A DNA stretch of 17,507 bases from Alphaproteobacteria bacterium (GTDB lineage Bacteria > Pseudomonadota > Alphaproteobacteria > Sphingomonadales > Sphingomonadaceae): the NCBI GenBank assembly GCA_018830415.1, contig JAHJSJ010000086.1:1-17507 (forward strand), written 5' to 3'. The notes below the pieces were generated by a model that worked only from the letters and a program-made list of their open reading frames with translations, was not told the DNA's origin and ran no database searches. Shown here in pieces: positions 6,510 through 15,103 of this stretch. The position numbers and the translations under genes were made by a program. Numbering within the stretch: the stretch's first letter is position 1; every line of letters starts with the position of its first letter.

Positions 6510-7715
6510 ATGGATATGCAGGTTTCAGGTGCGCGCCGCGAAGTAAGCGGCGGCTACAAGGTAGATGCGTCCCGCGGCTCCCGCGTTGGCCGTGTCTCTT
6601 CGGAGTGGTATTCACGGCCCGATGATGAGCGGTACCTCTCATTGAACGATCTGGCGAGGTCAGTGCGCAGGCGGTCCGAACGGAGCCAGACACGCGTGGT
6701 CGAAACCGCGCTCATCCACGTCGAAGCCAACCGCAATGATCCCGAGCGACTGGCGCTGATGCTCCCCGGTGCCGATGCGCCGGTTCAGCCGACCCATTGG
6801 AGCTTCGGCCAACTGGCTAGCCAAGTAGGCGCGCCCGCCGCCTATCTGCGCCAACTTCCCGCGCCGCTCGCCGCCATCAATTTGCAATATGGTCTGACCT
6901 CTAACCGGACCGAGCACATCAAGACGCTGGAAACCGACTCTGACGGATCTGGGGGCAGGTTGGAACTGCGCGCGGTGACCGGCCCCGATTACGGCCGGAT
7001 TTATGATCACGAACTGGTTGAAGCCGTGCAGCGCATCGCGGGCAACGGCACGGGCGATACCCGCTGGAAAGTGCCCGGCGTGCTCGACTGGTCAACCGGG
7101 GTTTATAACCCGACGGTCGACATCTCGAAGGATACAACCACGCTCTATGCATCGGATCGCGACGTATTCCTGTTCCTGGTCGATGACCTCAACCCGATCG
7201 AAGCCGGGCGCCTGTCCGACGGATCGCCCGATCTCTACTTCCGCGGCTTTTACTGCTGGAACTCCGAGGTCGGTGCGAAAACGCTCGGCATGGCCAGCTT
7301 TTATCTGCGTGCAGTCTGCCAGAACCGGAACCTGTGGGGTGTGGAAGATTTCGAGGAGATCAGCATCCGCCACAGCAAATATGCGGCGAACCGGTTTGCC
7401 CACGAAGCCGAACCGGCGCTTCTGAACTTTGCCAATTCCTCGCCCCAGCCCTTTGTCAACGGCATCAAAGCCGCGCGGGAGCGGATTGTCGCCCGCAGCG
7501 ACGAAGACCGGCAGGATTTCCTGCGGGCACGCGGATTCTCCAAAGCTGAGACCGGCAGGATCATCGAAACCGTGCTGGCCGAGGAAGGCCGCCCGCCGGA
7601 ATCGATCTTCGATTTCGTCCAGGGCATCACAGCGCAAGCCCGTTCCAAGCCCCACCAGGACGCCCGGCTCGACATGGAGGGCAAGGCCAGGAAGCTGCTC
7701 GACCGGGTCCACTAG
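6510..7715 (+). CDS. DUF932 domain protein (phage/plasmid-like)
   Basis: This 401-residue protein begins MDMQVSGARREVSGGYKV. It shows the DUF932 (LGT_TIGR03299-like) features: SLNDLARSV near 48, then THWSFGQLASQVGAPAAYLRQLPAPLA near 90-115, a central ELRAVTGPDYGRIYDHELVEA segment, and a C-terminal ARERIVARSDEDRQDFLRARGFS helix region. Family members are common on phages, plasmids and integrative elements, and their biochemical role is unknown. The start at 6510 is preferred over the in-frame ATG at 6462 because GGAG at 6499-6502 is well spaced and because the 6462 start would read through the conserved leader. No signal peptide or membrane segment is present. The ParB-like gene follows after 132 bases, with its own copy of the leader. 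Confidence 0.93.
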   Translation: MDMQVSGARREVSGGYKVDASRGSRVGRVSSEWYSRPDDERYLSLNDLARSVRRRSERSQTRVVETALIHVEANRNDPERLALMLPGADAPVQPTHWSFGQLASQVGAPAAYLRQLPAPLAAINLQYGLTSNRTEHIKTLETDSDGSGGRLELRAVTGPDYGRIYDHELVEAVQRIAGNGTGDTRWKVPGVLDWSTGVYNPTVDISKDTTTLYASDRDVFLFLVDDLNPIEAGRLSDGSPDLYFRGFYCWNSEVGAKTLGMASFYLRAVCQNRNLWGVEDFEEISIRHSKYAANRFAHEAEPALLNFANSSPQPFVNGIKAARERIVARSDEDRQDFLRARGFSKAETGRIIETVLAEEGRPPESIFDFVQGITAQARSKPHQDARLDMEGKARKLLDRVH

Positions 7716-7764
7716 GCCTGAACGGCCGCGGTCTGTTGCTCTTGCGTTGCGCTGCCTTCTCCCG

Positions 7765-7847
7765 GAGTGAGAGGGCGGCGCTTCGCTTCGTGACGGGACC
7801 GGGCCTGAGAGAGAGTCTTTCGGGCGGCCCGTCATGGAGAAACCATC
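7765..7847 (+). promoter_or_regulatory. Structured leader of the parB-like gene (copy 2 of a repeated leader)
   Basis: This is the same arrangement as before the DUF932 gene: GAGTGAGAG, TTCG, GTGACGGG, GAGAGAGAG (7807-7815) and CCCGTCATGGAGA. TGACGGG (7791-7797) pairs with CCCGTCA (7828-7834), and GGAG (7836-7839) lies eight bases before the ATG at 7848. A five-codon frame (ATG at 7834: M-E-K-P-S) ends in a TGA that overlaps the parB ATG. The DUF932 leader has no matching short frame, so the peptide is probably incidental. Confidence 0.65.
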
Positions 7848-9935
7848 ATGACCAAGCCATTACCCAAGCTCGTGCTTAGCGCCTCACGCGATATACCCTT
7901 CAACCAGCTGGTGCTGAGCCAGAAAAACGTCCGCCGCGTCAAGGCCGGCCTCTCGATCGAGGACCTCGCCGACGACATCTATCGTCGCACCCTGCTCCAG
8001 AGCCTCAATGTCCGCGCGGAGCTCGATGACAATGGCCAGCCAACAGGCAAATTCGAGGTGCCCGCTGGCGGCCGCCGATTCCGTGCGCTCGAACTGCTGG
8101 TTAGACGCAAGCGGATGGCGAAGGATCAGCCCGTCCCTTGCGTCGTGCGCGAAGCAGGGATCGCCGAAGAGGATTCGCTGGCTGAAAATGTCATGCGCGT
8201 CGCGCTGCATCCGCTCGACCAGTTCCGCGCCTTCAGCGCGCTGACCGAAGCGGGCCTGTCGGAAGAAGACATTGCCGCGCGCTTCTTCGTGTCTGTCTCG
8301 ACCGTGCGCCAGCGCCTGCGGCTTGCCTCGGTCTCGCCCAACCTGCTCGAAGTCTATGGCGAGGACGGCATGACGCTCGAACAGCTCATGGCCTTCTCGG
8401 TCACCGACAACCATGGACGCCAGGAGCAGGTCTGGGAACAGGTCAGTCAGGGACACCATGTGCCTGCCTACCATATCCGCCGCCTGCTGACCGAGGATAC
8501 GATTTCCGCCAATGACCGCCGCGTCCGTTTCATCGGGCTCGATGCCTATACCGAAGCCGGAGGCGATGTAATGCGCGACCTGTTCTCGTCAGACGAGGAC
8601 AGTTGGCTGCAGGATCCGGCGCTTGTCGAGCTGCTGGTAAGCGAGAAGCTCTCAGAGGCCGCACAGGAAATCAGCGCCGAGGGCTGGAAATGGGTCGAAG
8701 CGGCCATCGACCTTCCTTATGGCTGCGAACACGGCAAACGCAGGATCACCGGCACGACCGCTCCCCTGAGCGACGAGGAGCAGGCCCGGCTCGATGCGCT
8801 GGTTGCGGAATATGACGCTCTCGGCGAACAATATCAGGACGGCGGCGACCTTCCCGACGACGTCGCTGCGCGCCTGACCGAAATCGACGCCGGGATCACT
8901 GCGCTTACCCAGCGTCCTGTCAGCTACGACCCCGATGAAATGGCCCGTGCAGGCGTGTTCATCGCGCTGGCGCACGACGGGCGGCTGCGGATTGATCGGG
9001 GCTATGTCCGCCCGGAAGACGAGCCGATGGCAGAGGGGGAGAAAGCCAGCACCGGGTCCTTTGCCGATCATGCGCCGAGCAGAACGGCCGTGAACGTCGG
9101 CGGTCAGGGGCCGACCGGCGAACGGATTGAGGACGAGGACGATGCCATCCGTCCGCTACCTGACCGGCTCGTTTCCGAACTGACCGCCGAACGCACTGTG
9201 GCGCTGCGCGATGCGCTGGCCAACGCGCCTGATACAGCCTTTATCGCGCTGCTCCATGCGCTGTACCTGTCGGTGCTGCGTCCGCATGGGCAAGCGGGTT
9301 GCGTGCAGATCGGCATCACGCAGACCTGCCTTGGCAATGTGGCACCGACCTTGCGCGAAACCGTCTGGAGCCAGTCGATCCAGGCGCGGCACGAGCAGTG
9401 GTCAGTGCGTCTGCCGAGCGAACCTGATGAATTGTGGGCCGCAATCGCCAATCTTGCTCACGAAGAGCAGATGGCGCTCCTCGCCCACTGCACATCGCTC
9501 GGCGTCAACGCGCTGTTCGAGGCAAGCAAGGGCTATGACGGGCGGATTTCGGAGCATGGCATCGCACAGCGGATCGCCGCTGCCGATGCCCTTGCCGCCG
9601 TGGTCGGACTCGACATGGCCGAAGCAGGCTGGACGCCGACGGTCGACAATTACCTCGGTCGCGTTACCAAGCCCCGGATCATCGAGGCGGTGCGCGAAGC
9701 CAGGGGCGACGCGACCGCGGTGCTGATCGAGCACCTCAAGAAAGGCGACATGGCCCGCGAGGCTGAGCGCCTGCTCGATGGCACGGGCTGGCTCCCAGAG
9801 CCGCTGCGGCTGCCCCGGGCGGAAGGTCAGCCGGAGTCCGAAGCCGATGTCGCAATTCTCCCAGACTTCCTGGCCGAGGATGAACAGGCAGACCTGCCCG
9901 AAGGCGACGATGCCTGCGCAATCGCTGCTGAATGA
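7848..9935 (+). CDS. ParB/RepB/Spo0J-family partition-like protein
   Basis: At 695 residues this is about twice the usual ParB length. The N-terminal ParB nuclease-like domain carries VPAGGRRFRALE (residues 71-82, box II-like GGRR) and the AENVMR box (112-117). A helix-turn-helix KorB/ParB DNA-binding domain follows (about 136-185, with EEDIAARFFVSVSTVRQRLRL). Residues 260-695 form a long acidic C-terminal extension without a family I can name. ParB proteins bind centromere-like DNA and use CTP; extended relatives on conjugative elements have less certain roles. No ParA ATPase is encoded in the window, and I saw no classical parS palindrome, so regulation or transfer may be as likely as partition. 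Its stop overlaps an alternative start of the next gene (ATGA at 9932-9935). Confidence 0.93.
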   Translation: MTKPLPKLVLSASRDIPFNQLVLSQKNVRRVKAGLSIEDLADDIYRRTLLQSLNVRAELDDNGQPTGKFEVPAGGRRFRALELLVRRKRMAKDQPVPCVVREAGIAEEDSLAENVMRVALHPLDQFRAFSALTEAGLSEEDIAARFFVSVSTVRQRLRLASVSPNLLEVYGEDGMTLEQLMAFSVTDNHGRQEQVWEQVSQGHHVPAYHIRRLLTEDTISANDRRVRFIGLDAYTEAGGDVMRDLFSSDEDSWLQDPALVELLVSEKLSEAAQEISAEGWKWVEAAIDLPYGCEHGKRRITGTTAPLSDEEQARLDALVAEYDALGEQYQDGGDLPDDVAARLTEIDAGITALTQRPVSYDPDEMARAGVFIALAHDGRLRIDRGYVRPEDEPMAEGEKASTGSFADHAPSRTAVNVGGQGPTGERIEDEDDAIRPLPDRLVSELTAERTVALRDALANAPDTAFIALLHALYLSVLRPHGQAGCVQIGITQTCLGNVAPTLRETVWSQSIQARHEQWSVRLPSEPDELWAAIANLAHEEQMALLAHCTSLGVNALFEASKGYDGRISEHGIAQRIAAADALAAVVGLDMAEAGWTPTVDNYLGRVTKPRIIEAVREARGDATAVLIEHLKKGDMAREAERLLDGTGWLPEPLRLPRAEGQPESEADVAILPDFLAEDEQADLPEGDDACAIAAE

Positions 9936-10000
9936 GCCTCAAGCGCGGGGCGGCCCAGCATCGTCCCGCGCCCAATTCCCGACATCGAAGGAGCCAGACG

Positions 10001-10519
10001 ATGGCAAACTACTACACCCCGACCGTGATCGAGCCGTTGATTCCGCTCGTCGCCATATTGCCGATCGAACGCCTTTTCCTCGCCCAGGTCTTCAGCGAAG
10101 AGGTCGAAGGCGAGACGGCCAATTATTGGAGTGACGATGCTGCGTCCGACCTCATCTACCTCGACGCGGAAGCGGTCCGAACTGCACTCGGCGTCACGTC
10201 GGCCGAGTCCAGCAGCCTGACGAAGAAGCTGATCGACGAACACGCCGAAGCCATCCTGGGCGACGAAGAGATCGAACTCGACGAGTGCGGCGACCTATGG
10301 CCGGATGTGTTGCAGGATATCGTGCGCCGCTCGTGCGATCTCGACCATTTGACCGTCACCATGGCCTTCACCTGTTCGAAAATGCGGCCCGATGGCTTTG
10401 GCGGGCTCGCCATGCTGATCACCGGGACGTCCATCCGTTCGGAATCCACCCGCACACTGTTCGACCGCTTCTACAAGGAAGCTGCCGCCAATGGGGAGAT
10501 CAGCCATGCCAATCCCTGA
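10001..10519 (+). CDS. Conserved hypothetical protein of mobile elements, 172 residues
   Basis: I do not recognise a named domain. The protein starts MANYYTPTVIEPLIPL, is acidic, and has no membrane segment or signal peptide. A central stretch ELDECGDLWPDVLQDIVRR and a C-terminal TSIRSESTRTLFDRFYKEA look like helices of a small globular protein. I recall similar proteins beginning MANYYTPTVI next to DUF932 and ParB genes on other elements, which supports it being real, but their function is unknown. The start at 10001 is chosen because GAAGGAG sits seven bases upstream. The in-frame ATG at 9932 overlaps the parB stop and would add 23 residues of basic, unconserved-looking sequence. Its 3' end overlaps the next gene by 14 bases. 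Confidence 0.82.
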   Translation: MANYYTPTVIEPLIPLVAILPIERLFLAQVFSEEVEGETANYWSDDAASDLIYLDAEAVRTALGVTSAESSSLTKKLIDEHAEAILGDEEIELDECGDLWPDVLQDIVRRSCDLDHLTVTMAFTCSKMRPDGFGGLAMLITGTSIRSESTRTLFDRFYKEAAANGEISHANP

Positions 10520-10721
10520 CCATGCCCGCGCCAATTTCGAGACACTGGTTAAAGCCGCCAAGGCAGGTGATCTCGCGCTGATGGAATGCACTGAGGTTGC
10601 CAGCGGCGAAACCCGTTACGTTCTGTGCGCGGTCGGCCGCGATCACGGGGACTATGTCATGACGCCCTTTGGCCATCTCGCTCCTGGCAACCCTTACGAC
10701 ACCTATGTCCCGCCTGCCTGA
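10506..10721 (+). CDS. DUF6117 family small protein
   Basis: This 71-residue protein starts MPIPDHARANFETLVKAAKAGDLALMECTE and ends VMTPFGHLAPGNPYDTYVPP. It matches my memory of the DUF6117 family, whose members are small proteins found mainly on proteobacterial plasmids and integrative elements. The function is unknown. The core looks like a short helix followed by two or three beta strands (ETRYVLCAVGRDHGDYVMTPF). The start at 10506 has GGGGAG about eight bases upstream; an in-frame ATG at 10491 lies further into the preceding gene. The 14-base overlap with that gene points to coupled translation. Confidence 0.82.
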   Translation: MPIPDHARANFETLVKAAKAGDLALMECTEVASGETRYVLCAVGRDHGDYVMTPFGHLAPGNPYDTYVPPA

Positions 10722-10764
10722 CCGGCGGCAGACCACTCCGACTCATACCTGAAGGATTAATCCC

Positions 10765-13700
10765 ATGACCAACTCGCTTGTGGCGGGTGCTTCCACGCGC
10801 CCGCTTGCTGCTGCTTGCCCGCAGCAGACCGCTGCCTCGATCATCCTCGCTGCCCATGACCTGCTCGGCCACCTTGCCGCCGGTCGCCGCATCGAAGCCC
10901 CCGCCATGCGCACTGCGATGCAGACGGCCCTTGGCGCAAGCGATGCGACCGGGGCCTGGGACTGGAAGTCCGCCTATGAAGCGGTCGAGGTCGCGCAATT
11001 GCTGTTCATGCGCCGCTATGGCCCCGCAATCGACGCTCGGACCGCCGATCCATTCGAACGGCTGAAGCTCGTCGAACGCATTGCCCGGCTTGCTCCTACA
11101 CAAACACGGCGCAACGAAGAGATGCTCAGCTTTCAGCAATTCTCGACGCCGCTGGGGCTGGCCTGGGTCGCGGGCTTTGCGGCGGGCTTCGTGCCAGGTG
11201 AACTGGTGCTCGAACCATCGGCAGGCACGGGCTTGCTCGCGATCATGGGGGAACTGTCTGGATGCAGGCTGGCGCTCAACGAAGTCGCCGAAACACGGAG
11301 CGCGCTGCTCGCCGAGCTGTTCGGCAGGGACGCTGTGACCATGCACGACGCGGCGCAGCTTCACGACCGGCTCGATATGGGCGTGGTGCCGAGTTGCATC
11401 GTCATGAACCCGCCATTCTCGACCGCGCTCAATGTCGAGACCCGCATTGCCGATGCCGCATTTCAGCATCTGTCTTCGGCTCTCGCCCGGCTTGCGGACG
11501 GCGGACGGCTCGTCGCCATTACCGGCGCGAACTGCGCACCTGATCACGGGGCATGGCGGGGACGGTTTGAACGATTGCAGGCACAGGCCCGCATCGTCTT
11601 CACTGCAGGGATCGCTGGCAAGGTGTTCGCAGCCCATGGCACCTCGGTCGAAACCCGGCTCACCGTGATCGACAAGTTGGCAGCCGCAGATGCGACCCGG
11701 TTTCCGGCTTCGTCCGGCATGGCGCCCGACCTCGCGACATTGTTGCATTGGCTGGCCGATCACCTCCCGCCGCGCCTGGCCCTTGCAACTCCGGCACCCA
11801 TAGCGCCGCTGGCAGGCGGCACGCGCAGGTTGCCAGTTACTCCCAAGCGGCAACGTGCGGCTGTTCCAGCGCCCGAGCCAAGCGGAGCACCACTGGAATA
11901 TGAGGCGATCGACTGGAACCCTCCGAGCGATGGCCAACTCGCCGACACGCTCTACGAGCCCTATGCGCTGCAATCTTTGAGGATACCCGGCGCGCAGCCG
12001 CACCCGACCAAACTGGTTCAGTCCGCTGCGATGGCCTCGGTGGCACCGCCCAAGCCGAGCTACCGCCCGCATTTGCCTAACGGGCTGGTCGAACAGGGTC
12101 TGCTTTCCGACGCCCAGCTCGAATCCGTTATCTATGCCGGGGAAGCGCATAGCCAGTACTTGGCGGGCCATTGGCTGGTCGATGCAACCTTCGACAAGAT
12201 CGAAGCCGCACCCGGCAGCTGCGATGGTGCCGTCGCTTTTCGCAAGGGCTGGTTTCTGGGCGATGGCACCGGTGCGGGCAAAGGCCGCCAGGTCGCAGGC
12301 GTGCTGCTCGACAATTGGCTCAAGGGCCGCCAGCGGGCGGTATGGATCTCCAAGTCCGACAAGCTGCTCGAAGACGCCCAGCGCGACTGGCGCGCTCTTG
12401 GTCAGGAGCCCCTGTTGGTCACCCCGCTTTCGCGCTTCCGGCAGGGCACGCCTATCCGGCTCGAGCAGGGCATCCTTTTCACCACCTATGCCACGCTACG
12501 CTCCGATTCGCGCGAGAACCGGGTTTCCCGGGTGCAGCAGATCGTCGATTGGCTGGGCAACGACTTCGATGGGGTCATTGTCTTTGACGAAAGCCATGCG
12601 ATGCAGAATGCCGGTGGCGGCAAAAGCGAACGCGGCGATGCCGCCCCGTCCCAGCAGGGGCGCGCCGGATTGCGCCTGCAACATGCATTGCCAGATGCTC
12701 GCATCCTCTATGTCTCGGCAACCGGGGCGACCACGGTCGAGAACCTTGCCTATGCCCAGCGACTTGGCCTGTGGGGCGGCGCGGACTTCCCGTTCGACAA
12801 ACGCACCGAATTCGTCGCGGCCATTGAAGCGGGCGGGGTTGCGGCGATGGAAGTACTGGCGCGCGACCTCAAGGCGCTCGGCCTCTATGCCGCCCGTTCG
12901 CTGTCATACGAGGGCGTCGAATATGAGCTGATCGAGCACAAGCTCACCCCCGATCAGGTCCGCATCTACGATGCCTATGCGGGCGCGTTCCAGGTGATTC
13001 ACAACAATCTCGATGCCGCGCTGGAGGCAGCCAATGTCACGGGCAGCGAGGGCACGCTCAATGCGCAGGCCAAGTCTGCGGCCCGTTCCGCCTTCGAATC
13101 TGCCAAACAACGCTTCTTCAACCACCTGATCACGGCGATGAAGACCCCAACGCTGATCGCGGCGATCGATCAGGCTCTTGCCGATGGCCACGCAGCCGTG
13201 GTCCAGATCGTTTCAACCGGCGAAGCGCTGCTGTCACGGCGACTAGCCGATATCGATCCGGGCGAATGGAACGATGTCCAGATTGACATCACGCCGCGCG
13301 AATACGTCCTGGATTATCTGCTGCACAGCTTCCCGACCCAGCTCCACGAGAGCTATACCGATGGCGACGGCAATCTTGCCTCGCGCCCGGCCTATGATGA
13401 GGCTGGCAACGTCGTGCAGTGTCGCGACGCCATCGAACGGCGCGACCGGCTGATCGAACAACTGGCTTCAATGGAACCGGTGCAAGGCGCGCTCGACCAG
13501 ATCGTCCAGCGCTTCGGGACCGACATGGTCGCCGAGGTCACCGGGCGTGCCCGGCGGATCGTGCGCAAGATCGATGCGGATGGCGCGCGCCTCGTCGTCG
13601 AGAACCGGCCAGCCCATGCTAATCTCGCCGAGGCCCAGGCCTTCATGGAGGACAAGAAACCAATTCTCGTTTTCTCCGACGCGGGCGGCACGGGCAGGAG

Positions 13701-15102
13701 CTATCATGCCGATCTCGAGGCCAGGAACCAGCGGCTGCGCCATCACTATCTGCTCGAAGCGGGCTGGAAGGCTGACACCGCGATCCAGGGGCTGGGCCGC
13801 ACCAATCGCACCAATCAGGCGCAGCCGCCGCTGTTCCGCCCCGTTGCCACCAATGTCCAGGCCGAGAAGCGCTTTCTCTCAACCATCGCCCGGCGGCTCG
13901 ACACATTGGGGGCGATCACCCGCGGTCAACGTCAGACCGGCGGTCAGGGCCTGTTCCGTCCCGAGGATAATCTCGAAAGCCCCTACGCCCGCGACGCGCT
14001 GCGTCAGCTTTATCGGCTGATCTATGCAGGAAAGGTCGAGCAGTGCTCGCTTGCCACCTTCGAGGCGATGACCGGCCTGTCGCTGACCGATGCCAGCGGC
14101 TGTCTCAGGGATGAGCTGCCGCCGATTACCACCTTCCTCAACCGGTTGCTGGCCCTGACCATCGCGATGCAGAACGTGCTCTTCAGCGCCTTCGAGAAGC
14201 TGCTCAGCGCCAAGGTCGAAAGTGCGATTGCCTCGGGCAGTTACGATCTCGGGCTTGAAACGCTGGTTGCCGACAGCTTTGCCGTCACTGGCAGCGAGCC
14301 GATCTACGCCCACCCGGCAACCGGTGCAGAGACGCGTCTCCTCACCATTGCCAGGCGTGACCGCAATCAGCCCTTGGCGCTCGCCAAAGCGCTCGATTTG
14401 CTGCGCGAGCCCGGTGCGAAGCTGCTGGTCAACACCCGTTCGAAACGCGCTGCGGTCCAACTGCCCGCTCGCAGCCTCATGCTCGACGATGGCGAAGTAG
14501 AGCGCCGTGTCCGTCTGATCAGGCCGATGGAGCGGCTGAACGTCGCGCTGAACCACCTCGCGCAAACCAGCTGGGAGGAAGTGGATGAGTCCACGTTTGC
14601 GGCAACATGGCAGGATGAAGTGGCGCAGGTGGATGAGTTCACGACAAGCGAACTGCACATCGTCACCGGCCTGCTGCTGCCGATCTGGAAACAGCTGCCC
14701 GAGGAATCGACCCGCGTTTACCGTCTCCAGACCGATGACGGCGCACGCATCATCGGCCGGAGAGTGTCGTCAGCATGGGCCACCAGCGTGGCCGGGACCA
14801 ATGCCCCGATCTTGTCACCACCGCAGGCACTCGCTTTGCTGCGCGAAGGCCATGCGCACCTCGACCTGGCTGACGGGCTGCAACTGCGCCGTTCACGGCT
14901 GATGCAGGTCAACCGGATCGAGCTGACCGGGTTTGGATCGACGGGGGTCGACCGGCTGAAGGCCATGGGGCTGTTCTCCGAGATCATCAGCTGGAAACTG
15001 CGCCTGTTTGTGCCCGACGATGTGCTGACAGGGTCGGCTGTACTCGAGCGTTTGTTCAAGCGGCACCCTCTGGTTCGCATCACCGACCGGAAGGCGGCCT
15101 GA
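10765..15102 (+). CDS. Adenine-methyltransferase-like / Strawberry-notch helicase fusion protein
   Basis: This is a 1445-residue two-part enzyme. Residues about 120-310 form a class I SAM-dependent methyltransferase with the SAM loop EPSAGTG (150-156) and the catalytic NPPF (215-218) typical of DNA amino-methyltransferases. A proline-rich linker follows (about 340-430). A superfamily 2 helicase of the Strawberry-notch type comes next: Walker A GDGTGAGKGRQ (499-509), Walker B VIVFDESH (604-611), motif III YVSATGATT, then VFSDAGGTGRSYHADLEAR near 969 and GLGRTNRTNQ (motif VI) near 1010. The last 400 residues have no named family. A methyltransferase joined to an SF2 helicase recalls phage P1 DarB, which protects incoming DNA from restriction; a similar role is inference. 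GAAGGA lies upstream of ATG 10765. The Toprim gene follows after one base. Confidence 0.93.
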   Translation: MTNSLVAGASTRPLAAACPQQTAASIILAAHDLLGHLAAGRRIEAPAMRTAMQTALGASDATGAWDWKSAYEAVEVAQLLFMRRYGPAIDARTADPFERLKLVERIARLAPTQTRRNEEMLSFQQFSTPLGLAWVAGFAAGFVPGELVLEPSAGTGLLAIMGELSGCRLALNEVAETRSALLAELFGRDAVTMHDAAQLHDRLDMGVVPSCIVMNPPFSTALNVETRIADAAFQHLSSALARLADGGRLVAITGANCAPDHGAWRGRFERLQAQARIVFTAGIAGKVFAAHGTSVETRLTVIDKLAAADATRFPASSGMAPDLATLLHWLADHLPPRLALATPAPIAPLAGGTRRLPVTPKRQRAAVPAPEPSGAPLEYEAIDWNPPSDGQLADTLYEPYALQSLRIPGAQPHPTKLVQSAAMASVAPPKPSYRPHLPNGLVEQGLLSDAQLESVIYAGEAHSQYLAGHWLVDATFDKIEAAPGSCDGAVAFRKGWFLGDGTGAGKGRQVAGVLLDNWLKGRQRAVWISKSDKLLEDAQRDWRALGQEPLLVTPLSRFRQGTPIRLEQGILFTTYATLRSDSRENRVSRVQQIVDWLGNDFDGVIVFDESHAMQNAGGGKSERGDAAPSQQGRAGLRLQHALPDARILYVSATGATTVENLAYAQRLGLWGGADFPFDKRTEFVAAIEAGGVAAMEVLARDLKALGLYAARSLSYEGVEYELIEHKLTPDQVRIYDAYAGAFQVIHNNLDAALEAANVTGSEGTLNAQAKSAARSAFESAKQRFFNHLITAMKTPTLIAAIDQALADGHAAVVQIVSTGEALLSRRLADIDPGEWNDVQIDITPREYVLDYLLHSFPTQLHESYTDGDGNLASRPAYDEAGNVVQCRDAIERRDRLIEQLASMEPVQGALDQIVQRFGTDMVAEVTGRARRIVRKIDADGARLVVENRPAHANLAEAQAFMEDKKPILVFSDAGGTGRSYHADLEARNQRLRHHYLLEAGWKADTAIQGLGRTNRTNQAQPPLFRPVATNVQAEKRFLSTIARRLDTLGAITRGQRQTGGQGLFRPEDNLESPYARDALRQLYRLIYAGKVEQCSLATFEAMTGLSLTDASGCLRDELPPITTFLNRLLALTIAMQNVLFSAFEKLLSAKVESAIASGSYDLGLETLVADSFAVTGSEPIYAHPATGAETRLLTIARRDRNQPLALAKALDLLREPGAKLLVNTRSKRAAVQLPARSLMLDDGEVERRVRLIRPMERLNVALNHLAQTSWEEVDESTFAATWQDEVAQVDEFTTSELHIVTGLLLPIWKQLPEESTRVYRLQTDDGARIIGRRVSSAWATSVAGTNAPILSPPQALALLREGHAHLDLADGLQLRRSRLMQVNRIELTGFGSTGVDRLKAMGLFSEIISWKLRLFVPDDVLTGSAVLERLFKRHPLVRITDRKAA

Positions 15103-15103
15103 C

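Noticed and set aside
7834..7851. Five-codon leader peptide overlapping the parB start
   Set aside because: The equivalent ATG in the DUF932 leader opens a much longer unrelated frame, so the short peptide is not shared; the GGAG is better read as the ribosome site.
10657..12171. Minus-strand open frame of 504 codons
   Set aside because: It lies opposite the methyltransferase half of the helicase gene, where motifs SAGTG and NPPF are on the plus strand; long antisense frames are common in GC-rich DNA.
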